From Rhodanobacteraceae bacterium (GTDB taxonomy: Bacteria; Pseudomonadota; Gammaproteobacteria; Xanthomonadales; SZUA-5), in assembly GCA_016713135.1 (NCBI GenBank), contig JADJPR010000007.1, positions 1-64,000 on the forward strand: a DNA stretch of 64,000 nucleotides, in the 5' to 3' direction. Of this stretch, positions 58,101 through 64,000 are shown piece by piece. Under the pieces are notes generated by a model. The model searched no databases. It was not told the DNA's origin and was given only the letters and a program-made list of their open reading frames with translations. Positions within the stretch are counted from its first letter, which is position 1; every line of letters begins with the position of its first letter. A program made the position numbers and the translations under genes.

Positions 58101-61100
58101 TGCCGGTCAGCAGCGCGGACGGCACGGCCGTTTCCGGCAGCGACTACACGGCGATCCCGGGCGGCGCCCAGCTGACCTTTGCGGGTACTGCCGGCGAGAC
58201 CCAGACGGTGACGGTGGCGGTCGCCGGCGACACCATCGTCGAGCCCAACGAGAGCTTCACGGTGAGCCTGGGCACGCCGAGCAACGCGGGCGTAACCGTG
58301 GGGACGGGCACCGGGACGGGCACGATCAACAACGACGACAGCGCGACGGTGTCGATCAGCAGCACGAGCGTGACCGAGGGCAATGCCGGGAACACGCTCG
58401 CCGGATTCACCGCGACCCTGAGCGCCGCGGTGCAGGGCGGGGTGACAGTGCCGGTCAGTTCCGCGGATGGCACGGCGACGGCGGGGAGCGACTACATCAC
58501 GCTCTCCGGGGTCTCGCCGCTGTCCTTCGCCGGCACCGCCGGCGAGACGGTGACTTTCACGGTGACCGTGACCGGCGACACCATCGTCGAGGCGAACGAG
58601 ACCTTCACGGTGAACCTTGGGACACCCAGCAACCCGAGCGTGAGCCTGGGCACGGGAACCGGGACGGGCACGATCAACAACGACGACAGCGCGACGGTGT
58701 CGATCAGCAGCGTGACCCAGACCGAGGGCAATGCCGGGCCGACGAACTTCGTGTTCACGGCGACGTTGACCGGGTCGGTGCAGGGCGGGTTCACGGTGCC
58801 GGTGTCGAGCGCGGACGGGACGGCGAGCGCCGGCAGCGACTACACGGCCATCGCCGGTGGCACGCTGCTCAGCTTTGCCGGGACCAACGGCGAGGCCCAG
58901 ACTGTGACGGTGCAGGTCGGCGGCGACACCACGGTGGAGGCGAACGAGACCTTCACAGTGACGCTGGGAGCGCCGAGCGTGACCGGAGTCAGCGCGAGCC
59001 CCGCGACGGGAACCGGCACCATCAACAACGACGATGCGACCACGCTGTCGATCAACAGCGTGGCCCTGGCCGAGGGCAACTCGGGCACGACCAACTTCGG
59101 GTTCACGGCGACCCTGGCAAGTGCGGTGCAGGGCGGCCTCACGGTGCCGGTGGCGAGCGCATATGGCACGGCTGCAGCAGGCAGCGACTACACCGCGATC
59201 CCCGGGGGCGCGCAACTGACCTTTGCCGGGACGGCCGGTGAGACCCAGACGGTGACCGTCGCGGTGAGTGGCGATACGGCGGTCGAGTCGAACGAGACCT
59301 TCACGGTGAGCCTGGGCACGCCGAGCAACGCCGGCGTGACCGTGAGCGGTGGTGCCGGCACCGGCACGATCAGCAATGACGACAGCTCCAACCTGTCGAT
59401 CAACAGCGTGACCTTGGTCGAAGGCAACAGCGGCAGCAGCAACTTCGTGTTCACGGCGACGCTGGGCGCGGCGGTGCAGGGTGGCTTCACGGTGCCGGTG
59501 ACCAGCGCCAACGGTACGGCCGCCGCGGGCAGCGATTACGCGGCAATCGCAGGTGGCACCGTCCTGACCTTCACCGGTACCGCCGGCGAGACCCGGACGG
59601 TGACCGTGGCAGTCACCGGCGAGACGGTGGTCGAGGCCAACGAGACCTTCACGGTGAGCCTGGGCACGCCGGACAACGCGGGCGTGACCGTGACCACCGG
59701 CACCGGTACCGGCACGATCAACAACGACGACAGCGCGACGGTGGCTCTCGTCGGCTTGACCCAGAGCGAGGGCAACAGCGGGACCACCAACTTCGTGTTC
59801 ACCGCGACGCTGTCGGCCGGTGTGCAGGGCGGCTTCACGGTGCCGGTGGCCAGCGCGAACGGCACGGCGCTGGCGGGTACGGACTACACGGCGATCGCCG
59901 GCGGTGCGCAGCTCAGTTTCGCGGGCACGCAGGGTGAGACCCAGTCGGTTTCTGTTGCAGTGACCGGCGAGACCCTGTTCGAGGCCAACGAGGACTTTAC
60001 GGTGAGCCTGGGCACCCCGAGCGTGGCGAATGTCAGTTCGAGCCCGGCCACGGCAACCGGCACGATCAGCAACGACGACGCCGCGCCGACGTTGAGCATC
60101 AGCAGCCCGAGCCAGTCGGAAGGCAACTCGGGGACGTCGACGATGAATTTCGTGGTGACCCAGTCTGCCGTGTCGGGCCTGACGACCAGCTTCAACGCAG
60201 CCACCGCGAATGGCAGCGCGACCACGGCCGACAACGACTACCACGCGCTGGCGTCCACGGGATTCACGATCCCCGCTGGCCAGATGAGCGTCAGCATTCC
60301 GGTGACGATCGTCGGCGACACGCCGTATGAGGGCGACGAGACCTTCAGTATGAACCTCAGTGGCGTGGTCAATGCCACGCCGGCGAGCCTGAGCGGCACC
60401 GGCACCATCCTTGACGACGACCAGCAGCCGACGGTGACCACGATCACCGGCGACACGCCTGATCCGACGGTCACCGGCGAGTCGTACACGGTGAGCGTCA
60501 ACGTGGCAGCAGTGACCACGTCGCCAGCGGGCACACTGACCATCAGCGATGGCACGGCAAGTTGCGGTCCGGTGACGCTGGTGGCCGGCACCGCGCCGAA
60601 CAGCAGCGCTTCCTGCAGCCTGACCAGCACCAGCGCCGGGGCGAAAACCCTGACGGCGAGCTACACGCCGGCTTCGAGCGCCTTCGCGGCCAGTAGCGGG
60701 ACCACCACCCACCAGGTGAACCCGGCAGCGACCACGATCAGCGTGTCCGGACCAACGCGCAGCCGGATCAACCAGCCGATCGCCTTCAGCTTCGCGCTGG
60801 CAGTGACTTCGCCTGGTGCGGGCACGCCGACCGGCACGGTGACCCTGAGCAGCGGCGCGGCGAGCTGCACGGCGATCCTGCCGGCGACCAGCTGCAACCT
60901 GACCTTCAGCGCCCTTGGCAGCCGCGAGATCAGCGCCAGCTACGCCGGCGATGCCAACTTCGACGGTTCGTCGAGCAGCGGTGCGGGCAACGCGCAGACC
61001 TTGGTCTACGCCCGCAGCGACATCGAGGTAAGCAAGAGCAATGCGGTCGGCATCTTCCGCCCCGGCGAGTTGATCGTTTACACGGTGCAGGTGCGCAACC

Positions 61101-61720
61101 TCGGTCCGGATGCGGCGCAGGGCATCCGCGTGCGCGATGACATCCCGACGGGCCTGGCGAACACCGTGTGGAGCTGCGATGCCTCGGGCGGCGTGGCCTG
61201 CCCGGTGACCGGCGGCAGCGGTAACCTGGACACCACCACGGCGGGGTTCCCGGTGGGCGGTCTGCTGACCTTCACCTTCTACGGCACCGCGCAAAACGTG
61301 CAGCAGATCCTGAACCAGGCGCTGGTGGAACTGCCCGTGGACACCACGGTGGAAGACCTGGTGCCCGGCAACAACAGCGCGAGCGACCAGGACAGCAACG
61401 AGTTCATCTTCGCCGACGGCCTGGAAGACGCGCAGGTCGTCACCTCGGCGGGCTCCTTCCGCGTACCCGGCCCGGCGCTGCGCGGCGCGATCGGTGAAGT
61501 GGCCGTGGTGGTTTACCGGCTCAACGACGTGCGCGGCGAGGCGCTGCGGCTCTACGCCCGGCAGTTCGATGGACGGATGCAGTACGCGCTGGCGCTGCAC
61601 GGACCGGAGGGCGCGCTGCAACTCGGCGTCTGGCAGACGCTCGATGGCGAGCCCTTGCTGAGCTGGACCGTGGTCGCCGCGGACGGTGGCTATCGTCTGC
61701 AGGGTGCCACACTGCGTTGA
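55193..61720 (+). CDS. Large exported Calx-beta repeat protein
   Basis: The 2175-residue product has a signal peptide (MADLRLPLVLVVAPLLLPG, cleaved near SFA); GAGGGAGA about 6 bp upstream supports ATG 55193. Residues about 30-465 form a propeller-like region with GxxGxxxWxxxY repeats. Two choice-of-anchor-D-type domains follow at about 470-705 (IADGDATPS.TDHTDFGS twice). Nine Calx-beta repeats span about 711-1743 (SINxVxxxEGNSGTTNF ... GTINNDD), with acidic Ca-binding ends. Then come two Ig-like domains (about 1746-1940), a DUF11-like domain (about 1943-2063; VSKSNAVGIFRPGELIVYTV) and the tail NEFIFADGLEDAQ with a final beta-rich segment. It is probably a calcium-stabilised surface or secreted adhesin; no catalytic domain is seen. 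Confidence 0.9.
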   Translation: MADLRLPLVLVVAPLLLPGPSFAASKPDSVKAGLPVTVAWTAVYNAGGGATSELANGIALGPDGHPAIVARANTITHVEKLNSASGASLWVRDLATGQLGQPLDIAANSLSDIIVGGSSGSSSSLSAQVNQLASVSGVVQWTQTYAAGSFPADGVHGVAIGPSNNVATAAVRGSSTSSANFDTRSFTAAGTQNFAQSFSGPLNTIAAEVIFDSAGSVITVGERNNGSNADCQVVKYDSSGTQRWSIQLVGNLPGTDRCFDVAVDSADNVLVAGRFNQDNAGVPSGDAGVIKLNGANGTELWRRMINGPGSALDQAFGLAMIGNDPVFVGYATGVVATRDILSGRLNGATGAVIWQNIVDGPTGALTDEGRDIAVDSAGGVYVTGLVSINNAGPNFTDHYTVKYDGNTGALVWDKQYDRAGRSDSAPNTGSPGIVVAAPDVVYVLVDSTNAAGDQDAVTMKYTASGSPEANVQGNSTTIADGDATPSLTDHTDFGSQSVASGTVVRTYTIQNTGTSSLTVGTPSLSGTHAADFSVSANPAASVAAGGSTTFQVTFNPSALGLRSASVSFSNNDANENPYNFSIQGTGVDPEVNVQGNGVSIADGDATPSATDHTDFGSIAISGGTVVRTFTIQNTGTANLTVNTPTISGTHAADFTVTANPTSPVAGPGSTTFQVTFNPSAAGLHTATVSFTNNDPHEATYDFAIQGTGTIGLSINDVSMNEGDSGTTAFDFTVSLDSPAPPGGVSFIIATSDGSAVAGEDYVSQTLTGQTIPAGNSTYTFSVAVVGDVRDEFVDAFFVAVGNVTGATAVDNSGIGTILNDDPAPSLSINDVTQAEGNSGSSPRTFTVTLTPASGKFLQVTASTSNGTATSGSDYTTTSQVLNFNAGDTTKTFDVPVIGETVLEANETFFVNLSGATNSTIADGSGLGTINNDDTASVSISNVTLAEGSSGTTNFVFTATLAGAVQGGFTVPVSSADGTAVSGSDYTAIPGGAQLTFAGTAGETQTVTVAVAGDTIVEPNESFTVSLGTPSNAGVTVGTGTGTGTINNDDSATVSISSTSVTEGNAGNTLAGFTATLSAAVQGGVTVPVSSADGTATAGSDYITLSGVSPLSFAGTAGETVTFTVTVTGDTIVEANETFTVNLGTPSNPSVSLGTGTGTGTINNDDSATVSISSVTQTEGNAGPTNFVFTATLTGSVQGGFTVPVSSADGTASAGSDYTAIAGGTLLSFAGTNGEAQTVTVQVGGDTTVEANETFTVTLGAPSVTGVSASPATGTGTINNDDATTLSINSVALAEGNSGTTNFGFTATLASAVQGGLTVPVASAYGTAAAGSDYTAIPGGAQLTFAGTAGETQTVTVAVSGDTAVESNETFTVSLGTPSNAGVTVSGGAGTGTISNDDSSNLSINSVTLVEGNSGSSNFVFTATLGAAVQGGFTVPVTSANGTAAAGSDYAAIAGGTVLTFTGTAGETRTVTVAVTGETVVEANETFTVSLGTPDNAGVTVTTGTGTGTINNDDSATVALVGLTQSEGNSGTTNFVFTATLSAGVQGGFTVPVASANGTALAGTDYTAIAGGAQLSFAGTQGETQSVSVAVTGETLFEANEDFTVSLGTPSVANVSSSPATATGTISNDDAAPTLSISSPSQSEGNSGTSTMNFVVTQSAVSGLTTSFNAATANGSATTADNDYHALASTGFTIPAGQMSVSIPVTIVGDTPYEGDETFSMNLSGVVNATPASLSGTGTILDDDQQPTVTTITGDTPDPTVTGESYTVSVNVAAVTTSPAGTLTISDGTASCGPVTLVAGTAPNSSASCSLTSTSAGAKTLTASYTPASSAFAASSGTTTHQVNPAATTISVSGPTRSRINQPIAFSFALAVTSPGAGTPTGTVTLSSGAASCTAILPATSCNLTFSALGSREISASYAGDANFDGSSSSGAGNAQTLVYARSDIEVSKSNAVGIFRPGELIVYTVQVRNLGPDAAQGIRVRDDIPTGLANTVWSCDASGGVACPVTGGSGNLDTTTAGFPVGGLLTFTFYGTAQNVQQILNQALVELPVDTTVEDLVPGNNSASDQDSNEFIFADGLEDAQVVTSAGSFRVPGPALRGAIGEVAVVVYRLNDVRGEALRLYARQFDGRMQYALALHGPEGALQLGVWQTLDGEPLLSWTVVAADGGYRLQGATLR
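57325..60420 (+). repeat. Nine in-frame Calx-beta coding repeats of about 345 bp
   Basis: Repeat starts lie near 57325, 57660, 57995, 58340, 58690, 59037, 59389, 59740 and 60088. Some junctions are nearly identical at DNA level, for example 58308-58363 and 58655-58710 around ATCAACAACGACGACAGCGC. This points to recent duplication or gene conversion. Confidence 0.88.
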
Positions 61721-61728
61721 TTCGCGAA

Positions 61729-61756
61729 CCGGCGGCGGGTGCATGCCCGCCGCCGG
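61729..61756. terminator. Bidirectional hairpin between the Calx-beta gene and the amidohydrolase gene
   Basis: CCGGCGGCGGG (61729-61739) and CCCGCCGCCGG (61746-61756) form a perfect 11-bp stem with a TGCATG loop between two convergent genes. There is no U-tract. Confidence 0.65.
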
Positions 61757-61775
61757 CCTCGCCGCAGCGGGCGGA

Positions 61776-63044
61776 TCAGGGTGGGCTTTCCGGGACCTCG
61801 GTGCGCCTGCGCGCCACCACGCGCCCGCGTCGCAGCGTCAGCCGCTGCACGAAGTCCCCGCTGAGAGCGCCGACTGGATCGTCGGCGTGAAACAGGGTCA
61901 GGTCTGCCGGCGCGCCCGTTTGCAGCAGGCGGCCGCCAACTCCGATCACACACGCCGCCTGGGATGAGATCCGTGCCACGGCATCGCCCAGGGGTTCGTC
62001 CAGTTGCGCCGCGAGCATCGCGTCGCGCAGCACCGCCAGCGGATCGAGCGCGCCCCAGGGCACGAACATGTCCTGGCTGTTGTCGCCGCCGATGGCGACG
62101 TCGACGTCCGCGCGCGCCAGTGCATTGATCGCGGTGACGCCGCGCCAGTACGGGGTGCCGCCGCGGTCGCGGTCCTGCAGGTGCAAGTTGGCCACCGGCA
62201 GCGCGATCACGCCGATCCCGTGTGCCGCCATGCGCCGGGCCAGCGCCGCGATCTCGCCCGGCTCGCAGCGCGCCAGGCTGCACAGATGGCTCAAGGTCAC
62301 GCGGCCGCGGAAGGGCCTGCGGTCCAGCTCATCCAGCACCGCGCGCAGACCCTCGGCGTGCCCGTGGCTGTTCTCGTCGATGTGCGCGTCCACATCCAGC
62401 CCGAAGCGCTCCGCCAGTCTGAAAGTCCGCGCCACGTTCGCGGCGAGATCGGCGTCGACATAGAACACCGGCCCGAGCCGGGCGCCGTGGTCCGCCGCCA
62501 GGCGTCCCAGCACCTCGCCGTGTGCGCCCTGGAGCTTGCCGCTGCCCAGGCTCACCACCGCCTGCAACTGCATCCGGCCTTCCCATCGCGCGCGCAACTC
62601 GCGCCAGACCGCCCAGCAGGGCTCCAGCCGGTCCGGCTGGCTGTCGATATGCGTGCGCAGGGCGACCACGCCATGGGAGTGGGCCAGTTCCAGCGCGCGG
62701 TGCATGCGCCTCTGCGCGTCGCCGTGCGTCCAGCCGCCCGCCCGGTCGCGCTCGATCGCCGCCCGCGCGCCCTGGAAATCGTGCGTCAGGTTCGGCGCCC
62801 GTGCGCGCAGGAATGCCTTGTCGATATGCGTGTGCGGTTCGACCAGCGGCGGGAACGCGATCCAATCGCTGCTGGCATCCGGCCACGATGGCACCAGGTG
62901 CGACAGGATTCCGTTGTCGTCAATGCTGATATCGGCCGGCGCAAACGCATCCGCGTCGAAACGGAACCCACTGGCATCGCCCAGCGCCGCGCGCGGCACG
63001 CGCACGCCGCGCAATTGAAAAGGAGGAATGAGGGAGGCTGACAT
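61776..63044 (-). CDS. Cytosine-deaminase-like amidohydrolase
   Basis: The 422-residue metal-dependent hydrolase is of the CodA/TRZ-ATZ type. The N-terminal metal motif is H71-T-H73-ID in PPLVEPHTHIDKAFL. Further ligands are AHIDENSHGH (third His and the acid of the HxxE motif), LSHLC, and GGDNSQD with the last Asp. These motifs closely follow cytosine deaminase, but the substrate may be another cyclic amidine or creatinine-like compound. No signal peptide is seen. It is divergent from the M23 peptidase gene; no codB permease is present. Confidence 0.85.
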   Translation of the reverse strand: MSASLIPPFQLRGVRVPRAALGDASGFRFDADAFAPADISIDDNGILSHLVPSWPDASSDWIAFPPLVEPHTHIDKAFLRARAPNLTHDFQGARAAIERDRAGGWTHGDAQRRMHRALELAHSHGVVALRTHIDSQPDRLEPCWAVWRELRARWEGRMQLQAVVSLGSGKLQGAHGEVLGRLAADHGARLGPVFYVDADLAANVARTFRLAERFGLDVDAHIDENSHGHAEGLRAVLDELDRRPFRGRVTLSHLCSLARCEPGEIAALARRMAAHGIGVIALPVANLHLQDRDRGGTPYWRGVTAINALARADVDVAIGGDNSQDMFVPWGALDPLAVLRDAMLAAQLDEPLGDAVARISSQAACVIGVGGRLLQTGAPADLTLFHADDPVGALSGDFVQRLTLRRGRVVARRRTEVPESPP

Positions 63045-63089
63045 GGTGGGGAGTATGCGGGGCGGGCCGCGGACTGCGGGTGTTCAAGA

Positions 63090-63225
63090 GCGGGGCAGGT
63101 GTGAGGGGGCAGGGGGATCACTTCGGTGCGTCTGGCAGTTCGACGCGCTTCGCAGAACCCGCTCCGCGACATCGTGAACAGGTGCCTCGAAGCCTTCCCC
63201 CTTGCCCCCTGACCCCAGCCCCGTT
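63090..63225. repeat. Inverted tandem-arm element, GGGGGCA/TGCCCCC class
   Basis: The left arm 63090-63118 (GCGGGGCAGGTGTGAGGGGGCAGGGGG) faces the right arm 63194-63225 (CCCCCTTGCCCCCTGACCCC). GCCTCGAAGCCTT borders the right arm. It lies between divergent genes, upstream of the M23 promoter. Confidence 0.75.
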
Positions 63226-63291
63226 CTTGCTTCCACCAGGCCGTAGTGTTGCGCCCACACCACAGTTGTGGCGTTAACACCAATTTAAGCT

Positions 63292-63320
63292 TTGACCGAC
63301 GCCACACAGTTGGTTATGTT
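63292..63320 (+). promoter_or_regulatory. Sigma-70 promoter of the M23 peptidase gene
   Basis: TTGACC (63292-63297) and TATGTT (63315-63320) are separated by exactly 17 bp, with the GTG start about 30 bp after the -10. Confidence 0.7.
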
Positions 63321-63350
63321 CGCGGCGTTTTCGCGAACGGAACGGCCTGC

Positions 63351-64000
63351 GTGATCTATCAGTCTGACTGGCAACATCGTCGCAGCAGCGCCCGCGGCCA
63401 GGCTGTACGCCGTCACTACCAACAACGTCCCGTCCACCTGAAGCCGCTGGCGCGCCTGCGCCAGACGCTCATGCGCACCTTCGAGTCCCTGCTGACCGGC
63501 AGCCCCGGCAAGCGTCGCCTGACGCTCGCCGCGAGCAGCGCCGGGCTGGTCGCGCTGGTCGGCATGGTCGTGCTGCCGGTGTTCGCCAGCGTCACGCGCC
63601 CGGACCCAGTCGCCACCCAGCTGACCATTCCGCTGGAACTGCCGCCGCCAGACGAGCAGAGCCGGGCCGCGCTGCCGCAGCCGGTGAGCGCGCTGGAGTC
63701 CGATCTGTACCTCGCCAGCGATGCCGAAGCCGGCTGGCAAGTGGTCACGGTGCGCCGCAACGAGACGCTGGGCAACATCTTCGGCCGCCTCGGGCTGTCG
63801 GCCACGACGATGCACCGCCTGCTCGACGAGAGCGAGAGCGTGCGCGCTCTGACCCAGATCCACCCCGGCGATCAGATCGCTTTCCGCATCCCGCAGGACG
63901 GCCAGCTGACCGCGCTGCAGTTCGACAGGAGCGAGAGCCAGCGCATCGTCGTCGAACTCGACGGCGACCAGGTCAGCGAACGGATCATCGAACGCGAACT
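63351..64000 (+). CDS. M23-family murein endopeptidase, N-terminal part (runs off the right edge)
   Basis: From GTG 63351 the frame is open to the window end (about 216 residues). It has a basic cytoplasmic N-terminus (HRRSSARGQAVRRHYQQRP), one membrane anchor (LAASSAGLVALVGMVVLPVFA) and a proline-rich linker. A LysM/OapA-like domain follows (WQVVTVRRNETLGNIFGRLGLS ... IHPGDQIAFRI). This is the usual N-terminal half of MepM/YebA-type DD-endopeptidases; the zinc peptidase domain would lie beyond the edge. The start is inferred from the promoter at 63292; ATG 63471 is too close to the membrane segment to be preferred. Confidence 0.82.
   Translation, partial: MIYQSDWQHRRSSARGQAVRRHYQQRPVHLKPLARLRQTLMRTFESLLTGSPGKRRLTLAASSAGLVALVGMVVLPVFASVTRPDPVATQLTIPLELPPPDEQSRAALPQPVSALESDLYLASDAEAGWQVVTVRRNETLGNIFGRLGLSATTMHRLLDESESVRALTQIHPGDQIAFRIPQDGQLTALQFDRSESQRIVVELDGDQVSERIIERE

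Noticed and set aside
55745..61744. A 1999-codon open frame on the minus strand opposite the Calx-beta gene
   Set aside because: It is a composition shadow: the sense frame has a signal peptide, Shine-Dalgarno and clear domains. The antisense product is an Arg/His/Gly/Ala-rich string without any fold pattern.
63255..63275. Operator palindrome CCACAGTTGTGG upstream of the M23 gene
   Set aside because: Only 5-bp arms; too short to distinguish from chance.

Overview
This is a high-GC gammaproteobacterial chromosome segment, most likely from the Xanthomonadales/Lysobacterales. I base that on the gene content and order (mltB-rlpA-dacA-ybeD, divergent thiE/rubredoxin, glnA-glnL-glnG, two TonB-dependent receptors), on REP-like sequences of the GTGGGAGC type, and on an IFADG-type tail in a large exported protein. 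No genus can be named from sequence alone. There is no phage, plasmid, insertion sequence or CRISPR array.

Layout. 1-1.5 kb: end of ilvD, then ilvC. 1.8-3.6 kb: sppA. 3.8-13.3 kb: a signalling block with a hybrid sensor kinase, a REC-GGDEF regulator, a small thiS, a ligand-sensing GGDEF protein, tRNA-Gly(CCC) and a HAMP-GGDEF protein; thiS sits inside the overlapping kinase/cyclase operon. 13.5-16.4 kb: nupC, a frameshifted PfkB-family kinase and an SxtJ-like membrane protein. 16.6-23.1 kb: gltX, glnE, alr, thiE, rubredoxin. 23.3-28.3 kb: a TonB receptor and a two-component pair. 28.8-30.3 kb: a DksA/TraR-type zinc finger protein, uspA, rsmG. 30.7-35.0 kb: nitrogen control (glnA, glnL, glnG) behind a clear sigma-54 promoter with two NtrC-type sites. 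35.2-41.4 kb: slyD, a TonB receptor, a Do-family protease, aroE, a small YkgJ-like protein. 41.5-47.9 kb: a sulfide-response module (RND pump, adaptor, DUF2892-type membrane protein, sulfide:quinone oxidoreductase and a two-cysteine ArsR regulator with candidate operators). 48.0-52.0 kb: cell-wall genes mltB, rlpA, dacA, then ybeD and cutA. 52.3-55.1 kb: a frameshifted dsbD with two N-terminal domains, and a TlpA-like thioredoxin. 55.2-61.7 kb: a 2175-residue exported Calx-beta protein. 61.8-64 kb: a cytosine-deaminase-like amidohydrolase and the start of an M23 peptidase gene.

The most unusual feature is a dispersed family of about 20 intergenic inverted-repeat elements. Each has a purine/G-rich 5' arm made of short tandem units (7-9 bp), a spacer of about 20-180 bp, and a 3' arm made of the reverse-complement units. 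The unit differs completely between copies (GGGTTGT, GGACGCAAA, AGGGCACG, GGGGCAC, GTGAAAA, GGGAAAA, GGGGCTG classes), yet the two arms of a copy always match. A short CGAGC/GGCTC-type core often borders the arms. Copies occur in every gene orientation, sometimes touch coding sequence, and in three cases enclose REP-like inverted pairs. I know of no named family with this architecture.
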